Source: an uncultured Bacteroides sp.
GTDB taxonomy: Bacteria; Bacteroidota; Bacteroidia; Bacteroidales; Bacteroidaceae
DNA length: 45,800 bases
Assembly (NCBI GenBank): GCA_958477465.1
Contig: CAUEFX010000031.1
Span: 1 to 45,800 of the forward strand
Direction: 5' to 3'
Positions within the stretch are counted from its first letter, which is position 1; each line of letters begins with the position of its first letter. Positions 6,717 to 14,679 of the stretch are shown one piece after another. Under the pieces are notes generated by a model. That model was not told where the DNA came from and ran no database searches. It worked only from the letters and a program-made list of their open reading frames with translations. A program made the position numbers and the translations under genes.

Positions 6717-9299
6717 ATGAAGAATCTTTTATTTCTGTTTTTGACCATCGCTGTGTGTACAACTATGCAAGGAGGGGTTCTGTCCGAACAGTCCCAAACG
6801 TCAGAAGAAACATCCGTTAACGACCAACTCTCTTCAAACGAGTCGGCGACAATCGACATCACTTTACCGGAGACGTTAAATACGGTTCTCAGTGATGAAT
6901 CACCGGCAATCACCGCCACGATATCAGGAGAAAATGACATGCGCAGAGGGTATGACCTCAGTTGGTATATATGCGATAACAATGGCAATACAGATACGTC
7001 TAAAACGATTCTGACCCAAAAAAACAAAGGGACAGACGGAAAAACAGGCATACCGGTATTTGCCGGAGGAACAGGTACTGTTTACATTAAAGCCGTTATC
7101 ATAGATAAGAACACCTGGATAAAGCATGAATCCAATTTGTGCTGCGTAACGGTAGGAGCCCCCCAAAAAGCAATTACCGGCCTCCGTTTCGAAAAAGAAA
7201 CGGTCACAGCCGGTATACGGGAAAATATAACGAACCGGCTAATCCCCTCTCCCCAAGATGCCACATTCACTCAGGTTTCTTATGAAAGCAGCAATTCTGA
7301 AATAGTGCAGGTAAGCAAAACCGGTGTGGTAACGACTAAAGACAGGACAGGAGAAGCCGTTATAACTGCTAAAAGTCTGTATCAGTCAGGAGAAAATGCA
7401 ATAACCGCCTCCTATACCGTCAATGTCACCAACAACCACCCTGTCACTGAGATTCAATTGGGGACCGATGGGAAAATCGAAATGGAATATAAAGACATAT
7501 ACCACCCCACTCCGATCATTTTGCCGGCAAATGCTACGGTGAAAGAGGTTAAGTATACCATTAAAGACAACGAGATAGCGAGTTTCTATCAGGACAATAT
7601 CATAGCGCACAAGATTGGTGAGACGACCCTCACCGCTACCGCTCAGGATAACAGCGGAGTATCTGTTACGGTACGGCTGATTGTCAAAGACCTGGACCGT
7701 ACACCTTATGACGGCTATGAGGACGGAACATTTATTCTGAATGAAGCGTGGTACGGACACGAAAACGGGGATATGAATTTCCTTACCAAAGAGCAAAATC
7801 TGATGTATCGTGTTTACGAACGGGAAAACAAAGGAGAAGCTTTCGGCGCAACATCATGCTACGGCATTGTCTACGGGGGGAATCTATACGTCACATCCAA
7901 ACAGGAAGAAGATGCAGGAGATCCCAACCCCGGCGGCGGGCGTCTGGTGATAATGGATGCCAAGACTTTGAAAAAAATAAAAGGATTCGATAATATAGGC
8001 GGAGGAGACGGCCGTTCGATTGTCGGTGTAAATCCCGATAAAATATACCTCGGTACCACCAAAGGGGTAGTTGTCTTTGATGTTAAAAACATGAAAGTCG
8101 GCAACATTATCGAGGGGACTCAAGGTATTGATTTATACAACGGACAGATAGGAGACATGATAAAAGCCGGAAAATATGTGTTTGCAATCCAGCAAGAAAA
8201 AGGGACCAATGTCATTGATACAGAAACTGACCGCCTGCTAAAATGTATTGAAAATGCAAATATACAAGGGATCACACAAAGTTCCGATGGAAATGTATGG
8301 TTGGCATCCAGTACGACTCTGGAGTGTCTGAATCCGGAAACATTGGAAATAGAAGAGACCTTAAATCTTCCTCAAGGTGCAGAAATCACATGCTCATGGG
8401 GGGCGTGGAGACCGACCTCCTTCTGTGCAAGCCGTACCAAAAACAATCTCTACTGGAATGGCGGAAGCAGTATAATGGAAGGAGGATCAAACTATTACTG
8501 CTACGAAATAGGAACAGAAATCAATAATCTTAACCCCCTGTTTTCGGTCGCAGAACTTGAAGGGGTGGTACCTGAGAGCAGACAAACGACTTACGGAACC
8601 CTTCGCTATGATGACCGTAGTGATGAATTATTGATAATGACGACTCAAAGCGGAGGTAGCACTAATTACGAGCACAACTGGATACATATCGTAAACGGTA
8701 CCAGTGGAGAATTGAAAAAGACACTCAAACTGAAACAGCATTATTGGTTTCAGGCAATGCCGATCTTCCCGGATAAGTATGCACCGGAAATAAATGATCT
8801 GGAAGAATCATTATCACTGAAGATGAATGCCGGAACTCTGAAAATCAATCTGACAGAGAAAATAACGGATAAGGACAACTTGGCATACAACATCACCAAG
8901 ACATTGAAAAACAGCGGTAATGAAGCAATAGTCACAGCTACTTTAGATAACGGTTTATTGGCAATTACTCCGAAATCTGCCGGAGAGACCACTCTGACAT
9001 TAGCTGTCGAATCGAATGGAGTGGTAACAGAGAAGCCCATCCGCATAACGGTATCCAAAGACACCGGAGTCGATAAGACAGAGACATCAAAAGCTGTCTA
9101 CTGCAAGGATAATCATATTATGATACATGGATACGAAGGGTACCGGTTCACCTTATATGATGAAAGCGGGAAAATCGTAAGGATTTTCCAATGCACGGAC
9201 CACGATTTCTCTATCGGACCGGACATTCCCGGCGGTTTGTATATCCTGAAAGGTAGCCGTGCGACCGAATGTATCAGTTATAAAATAAGCATGCCATAA
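6717..9299 (+). CDS. Large Ig-like/DUF5074-type propeller surface protein of the B12 locus
   Basis: The 860-residue protein starts 10 nt after the preceding stop. It has a hydrophobic signal peptide (1-20) but no good lipobox. One Ig-like region (about 45-145) is followed by two BIG2-type domains (about 150-325, with the hallmark SSNSEIVQVSKTGVVTT). A beta-propeller resembling YncE/DUF5074 covers about 330-685 (GIVYGGNLYVTSKQ, LVIMDAKTLKKI, VWLASSTTLECLNPETLEI). Another Ig-like domain follows (about 690-785), then a short C-terminal domain (about 800-860, ending GGLYILKGS) that looks like a secretion-tail or adhesion domain. It probably adds a second, larger B12-capture propeller on a stalk, as suggested by its place behind btuB-btuG. 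This function is inferred. A general surface adhesin role is the alternative. Confidence 0.72.
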   Translation: MKNLLFLFLTIAVCTTMQGGVLSEQSQTSEETSVNDQLSSNESATIDITLPETLNTVLSDESPAITATISGENDMRRGYDLSWYICDNNGNTDTSKTILTQKNKGTDGKTGIPVFAGGTGTVYIKAVIIDKNTWIKHESNLCCVTVGAPQKAITGLRFEKETVTAGIRENITNRLIPSPQDATFTQVSYESSNSEIVQVSKTGVVTTKDRTGEAVITAKSLYQSGENAITASYTVNVTNNHPVTEIQLGTDGKIEMEYKDIYHPTPIILPANATVKEVKYTIKDNEIASFYQDNIIAHKIGETTLTATAQDNSGVSVTVRLIVKDLDRTPYDGYEDGTFILNEAWYGHENGDMNFLTKEQNLMYRVYERENKGEAFGATSCYGIVYGGNLYVTSKQEEDAGDPNPGGGRLVIMDAKTLKKIKGFDNIGGGDGRSIVGVNPDKIYLGTTKGVVVFDVKNMKVGNIIEGTQGIDLYNGQIGDMIKAGKYVFAIQQEKGTNVIDTETDRLLKCIENANIQGITQSSDGNVWLASSTTLECLNPETLEIEETLNLPQGAEITCSWGAWRPTSFCASRTKNNLYWNGGSSIMEGGSNYYCYEIGTEINNLNPLFSVAELEGVVPESRQTTYGTLRYDDRSDELLIMTTQSGGSTNYEHNWIHIVNGTSGELKKTLKLKQHYWFQAMPIFPDKYAPEINDLEESLSLKMNAGTLKINLTEKITDKDNLAYNITKTLKNSGNEAIVTATLDNGLLAITPKSAGETTLTLAVESNGVVTEKPIRITVSKDTGVDKTETSKAVYCKDNHIMIHGYEGYRFTLYDESGKIVRIFQCTDHDFSIGPDIPGGLYILKGSRATECISYKISMP

Positions 9300-9375
9300 G
9301 GGGCGTATCGTATAACAAGTAATTATTACTGCCCGCTAAACAATGTTTTGAAATAGAATCTTCAAAATTTATACC

Positions 9376-9383
9376 TATCTTTG
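9376..9383 (+). promoter_or_regulatory. Probable -7 box before the glycolipid module
   Basis: TATCTTTG matches TAnnTTTG and lies 26 nt before the start at 9409. The 109-nt gap after the B12 locus and this box suggest that the glycolipid genes are transcribed separately from the riboswitch operon. The -33 box is poor. Confidence 0.6.
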
Positions 9384-9408
9384 CGCGTTTTAATAAAAGT
9401 TTGTATTC

Positions 9409-10815
9409 ATGGGACTCAAAGAAAATAAATACTGCGTATACTTTTTATTTTGTCTGGCAATACTTCCCATTCTGTTCTTGCGGGACTTTACTCCCTCCAA
9501 CGAACTGCGGTATCTTAGCATTGCCGATGAAGCGTTAAGGAATCATACCCTGTTTACTTTTACAAACCACGGTATGCCTTATGCCGACAAACCGCCGCTT
9601 TATCTGTGGCTTGTCATGCTGTTAAAAAGTATCCTCGGCTCCCACCAGATGTGGGCTTTAGCGTTGTTATCGCTCATCCCTGCTCTCGTAACCGTGCATA
9701 CCATGGACCGTTGGAGCAATCGGGAAATCGACTCAACCAACCGGCTCATTGCCCAAAGAATGCTCCTGACCTGCGGCATCTTTGCAGGCAGTATCCTGAC
9801 CATACGTATGGACATGCTGATGTGTATGTTCATAGTCTTGGCCATGCGGTCATTCTGGAGACTCTATACATACGAAGACGGTTATCGGCGGGAGCGATGG
9901 TTCTTCCCCGTTTTTCTGTTCCTGGCATTATTTACCAAAGGACCTTTGGGCATATTGATTCCACTCTTTGCCACCCTTGTTTTCTTGATTATCAGCAGGC
10001 AATATAATCGCATATTCCAGATATGGGGGTGGCGTACGTGGGGACTCCTTTTATTGTGCTGCGGTATCTGGTTTGGAATGGTTTATGCAGAAGGAGGTCA
10101 TGAATATCTGGATAATCTCCTTTTTCATCAAACCATAGATCGGGCAGTACATGCTTTTCACCATAACCATCCATTCTACTATTATTTCATCTGTATCTGG
10201 TATTGCATCGCCCCCTGGACCATCCATATCACATCGGCATTCGCCATGTCTCTTCGCAAAAGTACAGTGAAGTCGCCTTTGCATGTGCTTTATCTGACAA
10301 CGGCGCTCACAACTATCGCCCTGCTATCCTGCCTCAGCGGTAAACTTGAAATTTACCTGATACCGGCCTTCCCATTTATGATATATGCCACGGTGATGTA
10401 TTTTCCCAAAGTCTCCAGCAAGACCTGGGGGCGTTTCTGCCAAGACAAATTCTTCAGTAGATGTACATTGGGAATATTCGTCCTGCTATTCGTAGGAGGC
10501 TTATGCTTACCGTATTACAACAAGTATATCGGGTATGGTGAACTTTGTAAGGAAGTGATTAAACTATCGGAAAACGAACATATCGGCAATATTGCTGCAT
10601 GGAATGTGTCGAATGCGGCAGACATGGATGTATACCTCCATCAGAGTGTAAACGTGATAGACCAGATAGACAGTCTTGAGACCTCTATAAAATGCCCGTC
10701 ATTGCTGATTACTAAAACCAAACATCAGGGATATTTCAGTGGATGTGAAATAAAGAATGTAGGTGATTACTGCATCGTAAAACTCACAGATGCCACAGTA
10801 TGCAAGAAGAAATAA
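9409..10815 (+). CDS. GT83 family polytopic glycosyltransferase (ArnT/Rgt-like)
   Basis: The 468-residue protein is an integral inner-membrane GT-C enzyme. It has the typical N-terminal start of an ArnT/PMT family member: a membrane helix, then the first periplasmic loop with DFTPSNELRYLSIADEAL, the variant of the acidic, metal-associated 'D-E-xRY' signature, followed by GMPYADKPPLYLW (the PPL motif). About eleven hydrophobic segments follow (roughly residues 10-30, 62-95, 115-145, 165-220, 250-350 and 362-382). ArnT-type enzymes move a sugar from an undecaprenyl-phosphate carrier to lipid A or another periplasmic acceptor. The next three genes supply plausible donor-making and flipping activities. 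The C-terminal domain (residues about 385-468) is short and periplasmic. Its sugar and acceptor are unknown; galacturonic acid is suggested by the epimerase downstream. Confidence 0.85.
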   Translation: MGLKENKYCVYFLFCLAILPILFLRDFTPSNELRYLSIADEALRNHTLFTFTNHGMPYADKPPLYLWLVMLLKSILGSHQMWALALLSLIPALVTVHTMDRWSNREIDSTNRLIAQRMLLTCGIFAGSILTIRMDMLMCMFIVLAMRSFWRLYTYEDGYRRERWFFPVFLFLALFTKGPLGILIPLFATLVFLIISRQYNRIFQIWGWRTWGLLLLCCGIWFGMVYAEGGHEYLDNLLFHQTIDRAVHAFHHNHPFYYYFICIWYCIAPWTIHITSAFAMSLRKSTVKSPLHVLYLTTALTTIALLSCLSGKLEIYLIPAFPFMIYATVMYFPKVSSKTWGRFCQDKFFSRCTLGIFVLLFVGGLCLPYYNKYIGYGELCKEVIKLSENEHIGNIAAWNVSNAADMDVYLHQSVNVIDQIDSLETSIKCPSLLITKTKHQGYFSGCEIKNVGDYCIVKLTDATVCKKK

Positions 10816-10819
10816 AACT

Positions 10820-11890
10820 ATGCGGACAGAAAATATCAAGCTACAAGACAGCATCATACTCATCACGGGAGTCGCCGGTTTTATCGGAAGCCACTTTGCC
10901 ATGCAAATGCTCCGGGAAGGAGTATGCACCAAAGTTATAGGTATCGATAATCTGAACGACTACTACGATGTGGCTCTAAAGGAGATGAGGCTGAAAGAAA
11001 TGAATGGTTTCAATAACTTTCATTTCGAAAAAGTCGATATTGCCGACAAAAAATCATTGGATGCCATATTCGAACGCTATGAGCCAAACATCGTAGTAAA
11101 TCTGGCTGCACAGGCCGGCGTGAGATTCAGCATCACCTCTCCACAAAATTACATCGAGAGTAACATTATCGGTTTCTTCAATATTCTGGAAGCCTGCCGG
11201 CATAGTTACGACCAAGGTCGAAAAGGCGTGGAGCATCTCGTCTATGCCAGTTCGAGCAGCGTTTACGGCATGAATACGAAGACTCCCTATTCCACCAGTG
11301 ACAATGTGAGTACTCCCGTGAGTTTATATGCAGCCACCAAAGAGAGCAATGAGCTCATGGCACATGCCTATTCCAAACTCTATAACATACCAAGTACAGG
11401 CCTGCGTTTCTTCACCGTCTACGGACCGGCAGGAAGGCCGGATATGGCATATTTCAATTTCACGGACAAACTGGTGAATGGAGAGACAATCAAGCTATAC
11501 AATTATGGAAACTGTAGCAGGGACTTTACTTATATCGATGATATCGTAGAAGGTATCAGGCGTGTTACAGTTCATGCCCCGGAAAGAAAATCGGGAGCGG
11601 ATAGACTGCCTATCCCGCCATATCGCATCTACAATATAGGAAACGGACATCCGGAAAATCTGCTGACCTTTGTCAGCATACTTCAAGAGGAGCTTGTCAA
11701 AGTCGGCATTCTCCCCTCAGATTACGATTTTAAGAGTCATTGTGCGCTCGTCCCCATGCAGGCCGGAGATGTTGTGGAAACCTATGCCGACACATCCCCT
11801 TTTGAGAGCGACTTTGGTTTCCGGCCATCTACACCACTTAGAGAAGGACTCAGGAAATTTGCCGTCTGGTATGCCCGATATAGAAAGTGA
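10820..11890 (+). CDS. NAD-dependent epimerase, UDP-glucuronate 4-epimerase-like
   Basis: This extended SDR enzyme (356 aa from the ATG at 10820) has the NAD-binding motif TGVAGFIGSH (about 15-24), and the catalytic Ser region ASSSSVYG followed by YAATK (Tyr and Lys). It also has segments characteristic of the CapI/GAE group: LAAQAGVRFSITSPQNYIES, FFTVYGPAGRPDMAYFNFT and RDFTYIDDIVEGI. That group interconverts UDP-glucuronic and UDP-galacturonic acid. A start 30 nt further upstream would overlap the preceding gene by 26 nt, whereas the ATG at 10820 gives a tidy 4-nt gap and the normal family N-terminus, so I prefer it. In this module it probably makes the sugar nucleotide that the GT2 enzyme loads onto a lipid carrier. 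A 4-epimerase acting on another UDP-sugar remains possible. Confidence 0.85.
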   Translation: MRTENIKLQDSIILITGVAGFIGSHFAMQMLREGVCTKVIGIDNLNDYYDVALKEMRLKEMNGFNNFHFEKVDIADKKSLDAIFERYEPNIVVNLAAQAGVRFSITSPQNYIESNIIGFFNILEACRHSYDQGRKGVEHLVYASSSSVYGMNTKTPYSTSDNVSTPVSLYAATKESNELMAHAYSKLYNIPSTGLRFFTVYGPAGRPDMAYFNFTDKLVNGETIKLYNYGNCSRDFTYIDDIVEGIRRVTVHAPERKSGADRLPIPPYRIYNIGNGHPENLLTFVSILQEELVKVGILPSDYDFKSHCALVPMQAGDVVETYADTSPFESDFGFRPSTPLREGLRKFAVWYARYRK

Positions 11891-11928
11891 CAACAGAAGA
11901 ATAGATAAATATTTAAATTCCAAAATAA

Positions 11929-12690
11929 ATGAACAAGACTTCAGAATATCAAATGACCATCATTGTACCCGTGTATAACGAGGAAGACAATATGGACAAT
12001 ATAGAAAAGCAGCTTTGCCAATATTTACCGATGGCACTGGTGAAATCGTGTGTGCTTTTCGTCAATGACGGTTCTAACGACCATAGTTTGGAACTCATCA
12101 GAAAGGTATGCCAGCGCCATGACGGCTTCTTTTATATTTCCTTTAGCAAAAATTGCGGGCTAAGTGCTGCCATCAAAGCAGGAATCGATGAGGCGGAATC
12201 GGAATATGTGGGCTACATAGATGCGGATCTGCAAACCAATCCTGAAGATTTCAATCTATTGTTGGAGCATATCAACGGGCATGCGCTTGCGATGGGAATC
12301 AGAGCCAATCGGAAGGATTCGTTTTTCAAGAAGATACAGTCGAAAATTGCCAATGGATTCCGTCGCATGATGACCGGTGACGGTGTGCAGGACACAGGTT
12401 GCCCGCTGAAGGTGATACGCAGCGATTACGCCAAGCGCATCCCTTTCTTTACAGGCCTGCACAGATTTTTGCCCGCCATGATATTGTTGCAGCATGGCAC
12501 CTATGTACAGATACCCGTACGCCACTATCCTCGCACCGCCGGTGTGTCGAAGTATCATCTATGGAATCGGCTTATCTCTCCGTTTGTCGACTGTTTTGCC
12601 TATCGTTGGATGCGGCACAGATACATTAATTATCAAGTAGCGGAGGAAAATACCAGAGATGATATGCCCCGTAATGGCACAGAAAAATAA
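11929..12690 (+). CDS. GT2 polyprenyl-phosphate sugar transferase (DPM1/ArnC/RgtE-like)
   Basis: The 253-residue protein is a GT-A fold family 2 glycosyltransferase: nucleotide-binding start MTIIVPVYNEEDNMDNIEKQ, FVNDGSNDHSLE, SKNCGLSAAIKAGID, the DXD-type YIDADLQTNPED, and the C-terminal acceptor motif HRFLPAMILLQHGTYVQIPVRHYPR. All of this matches dolichyl/undecaprenyl-phosphate sugar synthases. Unlike ArnC it ends without the two C-terminal transmembrane helices, so it resembles soluble or membrane-associated DPM1 types. It transfers a sugar from UDP to undecaprenyl phosphate on the cytoplasmic face. It lies 38 nt after the epimerase and 3 nt before the LAB_N gene, which is tight operon spacing. 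In rhizobia, an RgtE of this type makes the galacturonosyl-lipid donor used by GT83 transferases, a close parallel to this module. Confidence 0.87.
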   Translation: MNKTSEYQMTIIVPVYNEEDNMDNIEKQLCQYLPMALVKSCVLFVNDGSNDHSLELIRKVCQRHDGFFYISFSKNCGLSAAIKAGIDEAESEYVGYIDADLQTNPEDFNLLLEHINGHALAMGIRANRKDSFFKKIQSKIANGFRRMMTGDGVQDTGCPLKVIRSDYAKRIPFFTGLHRFLPAMILLQHGTYVQIPVRHYPRTAGVSKYHLWNRLISPFVDCFAYRWMRHRYINYQVAEENTRDDMPRNGTEK

Positions 12691-12693
12691 ATA

Positions 12694-13320
12694 ATGCCGA
12701 TGAACAGCCTGTTAATCACAGCCATTGGTTTTTTAGCACAAGTCTTTTTTTCTGCCAGAATCCTTGTGCAATGGATCATGTCGGAGAGAGCGAAGCGTGT
12801 ATTGTCGCCTTCTCTCTTTTGGATATTCAGCCTCATCGGTTCTTATCTGCTCTGCATATACGGATGGCTCCGTGATGATTTCTCAATCGTTTTCGGTCAG
12901 TTTATCTCCTACTATGTGTATCTGTGGAATCTCTACGCCAAAGGAATCTGGCAAAAAATCCCGATGCTGCTGAAAACCGTTCTTGTCTGCACGCCGTTAG
13001 TTGTTATAGGTTTTGTGACAACAAATGTGGAGGGATACATACAACGCTTTATTCATAATGATGACGTACCGATGTGGCTTTTGGTGTTCGGTTCCGCCGG
13101 TCAGTTCATCTTCACCATGCGTTTCGTATATCAATGGTATTACTCGCATAAGTTAGGGGTATCCAAACTACCGGCACTGTTTTGGATATTAAGTCTGGTG
13201 GGCTCGCTGACCATCGTGAGCTATGGAATTATACGCCATGACATCGTGCTTATCGTCGGTCAATCGTTCGGTATTTTTGCTTACATAAGAAACCTCTGTT
13301 TGCTGAGCAGGCAGAAGTAA
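12694..13320 (+). CDS. Tandem LAB_N (lipid A biosynthesis N-terminal domain) membrane protein
   Basis: The 208-residue integral membrane protein contains two copies of the LAB_N domain. Copy 1 (about 8-75) has the run ARILVQWIMSERAKRVLSP and then FWIFSLIGSYLLCIYG. Copy 2 (about 130-200) has MRFVYQWYYSHKLGVSKLP and then FWILSLVGSLTIVSYG. Each copy gives about three transmembrane helices with a conserved QW and S-x-x-GS pattern. LAB_N proteins often sit next to polyprenyl-phosphate GT2 genes and ArnT-like transferases. A role in moving the lipid-linked sugar across the inner membrane is attractive, but it is inference. It starts 3 nt after the GT2 stop and is followed by a strong palindromic terminator, so it closes the operon. 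It has no LpxB catalytic domain. Confidence 0.8.
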   Translation: MPMNSLLITAIGFLAQVFFSARILVQWIMSERAKRVLSPSLFWIFSLIGSYLLCIYGWLRDDFSIVFGQFISYYVYLWNLYAKGIWQKIPMLLKTVLVCTPLVVIGFVTTNVEGYIQRFIHNDDVPMWLLVFGSAGQFIFTMRFVYQWYYSHKLGVSKLPALFWILSLVGSLTIVSYGIIRHDIVLIVGQSFGIFAYIRNLCLLSRQK

Positions 13321-13351
13321 TTCCGGTTATCAATGCCGGATATAAATAAAA

Positions 13352-13408
13352 ATCCGGAATATAAAAGGGCTTCATAAATCGTTGGGATTGCCCTTTTATA
13401 TTCCGGAT
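13352..13408. terminator. Perfect 19-bp palindrome between converging operons
   Basis: The arms 13352-13370 and 13390-13408 are perfect reverse complements (ATCCGGAATATAAAAGGGC) around a 19-nt loop. On the leftward RNA the stem is followed by TTTTTATTTATA (a U-rich tract), so it should end the oadGAB operon. On the rightward RNA the tract (CATTTTATA) is weaker, but the same stem may end the glycolipid operon. Confidence 0.85.
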
Positions 13409-13443
13409 CATTTTATAGAATGACAGTAATATCGGACGGATAT

Positions 13444-14679
13444 TTACGCCAAGAAGGAAATCAGTACTCCCGCAGCCACAGCCGAGCCGATAACCCCGGA
13501 AATATTACTTGCCATGCAATACTGCAACACGTGATTTTTGGGGTCGTACTTCAATGCTATTTCATTGGCTACACGACTGGCCATAGGCACGGCACTCAGT
13601 CCGGTGGCACCGATCAGCGGATTGATCTTTTTCTTGGAGAAGAGATTGAACAGCTTCACAAAAAGAATACCTCCGGCAATGCTCAATGCAAAAGCAAGGA
13701 AACCGCCTACCACGATACCGATAGTTGTCCAGTTCAGGAAAGCCTCCGTAGTCATGGTTGCACCTACCGAAAGTCCGAGGAAGATGGTAGCGGCATTCAT
13801 GATGCTATTGGAAGCGGCATCAAACAGACGGAACGTATTGCTTCCGATCTCTTTCACCAGATTACCGAACATCAACATACCGATCAAAGGCACGGCACTC
13901 GGCACAAAAAGAGCGACAACCGTAGTCACCACAATCGGGAAAATAATCTTCAAGACACGCAGATTCTTGATCTCGGTCTTCGAAGGATACTTCTTCTCTT
14001 CTTCCTTCATATTGATGCTCAGCTCTTTCTTACTGCAAAGCAGACGGACTACCATCGGAATAATCACCGGTACCAAAGCCATATAAGAGTATGCGGCGAT
14101 GGCAATCGGGCCCAGCAGATGCGGAGCCAGCTTAATAGTGGTAAAGATGGCCGTAGGACCGTCTGCTCCACCGATAATGCCCAGTGAAGCCGCTTCTTTG
14201 GGGGTAAATCCCATCAAGATAGCCACCAGCAGCACGGTAAAGATACCCAACTGAGCGGCAGCCCCGAATATAGAAAGGTGCAGGTTACGCAGCATCGGAC
14301 CGAAATCGGTCAGTGCACCTACACCCATGAAAATAATCGGCGGCAGGAAACCGGTCTTTATCAGCATATAATAGATGAAGTTCATCAATCCCAATTCATG
14401 GGCAATGTCATGCAAAGGCATTTCCCAAATGTTTCTCATCACACCGTTCACCATCACCATACCGTTCTCGTCGGCCTGGATCACTCCCATATCACCACCC
14501 GGAAAGTTGGCAAGCAACACACCGAAAGCGATAGGCACCAGCAACAATGGTTCATACTGCTTCTTGATGCCCAGATAAAGCAGAACGAAAGCGATGGCGT
14601 ACATTATCAGAAACTGCGGTTCGGCAATAATATTGCTGAAAGCAGTCATGTCGTATAAGTTCTCAAATATCTCGTTCAT
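13444..14679 (-). CDS. oadB: Sodium-pumping decarboxylase beta subunit
   Basis: This 411-residue protein is the integral-membrane, Na+-translocating beta subunit of oxaloacetate/methylmalonyl-CoA type decarboxylases. It has nine or more hydrophobic segments and the family hallmarks PIIFMGVGALTDFGPMLRNL (Asp in the Na+ pathway), SLGIIGGADGPTAIF (conserved G-G-A-D-G-P) and ISGVIGSAVAAGVLI near the C-terminus. It uses the energy of decarboxylating carboxybiotin to export Na+ from the cytoplasm. The ATG overlaps the stop of the alpha subunit by one base (TAATG), so the two are translationally coupled. It is the last gene of the oadG-oadA-oadB order and ends at the palindromic terminator. The substrate is set by the alpha subunit. 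Confidence 0.93.
   Translation of the reverse strand: MNEIFENLYDMTAFSNIIAEPQFLIMYAIAFVLLYLGIKKQYEPLLLVPIAFGVLLANFPGGDMGVIQADENGMVMVNGVMRNIWEMPLHDIAHELGLMNFIYYMLIKTGFLPPIIFMGVGALTDFGPMLRNLHLSIFGAAAQLGIFTVLLVAILMGFTPKEAASLGIIGGADGPTAIFTTIKLAPHLLGPIAIAAYSYMALVPVIIPMVVRLLCSKKELSINMKEEEKKYPSKTEIKNLRVLKIIFPIVVTTVVALFVPSAVPLIGMLMFGNLVKEIGSNTFRLFDAASNSIMNAATIFLGLSVGATMTTEAFLNWTTIGIVVGGFLAFALSIAGGILFVKLFNLFSKKKINPLIGATGLSAVPMASRVANEIALKYDPKNHVLQYCMASNISGVIGSAVAAGVLISFLA

Noticed and set aside
13420..14187. 255-codon antisense frame over oadB
   Set aside because: The composition is Gln/His/Ser-rich from reading a hydrophobic protein backwards; oadB is certain on the other strand.
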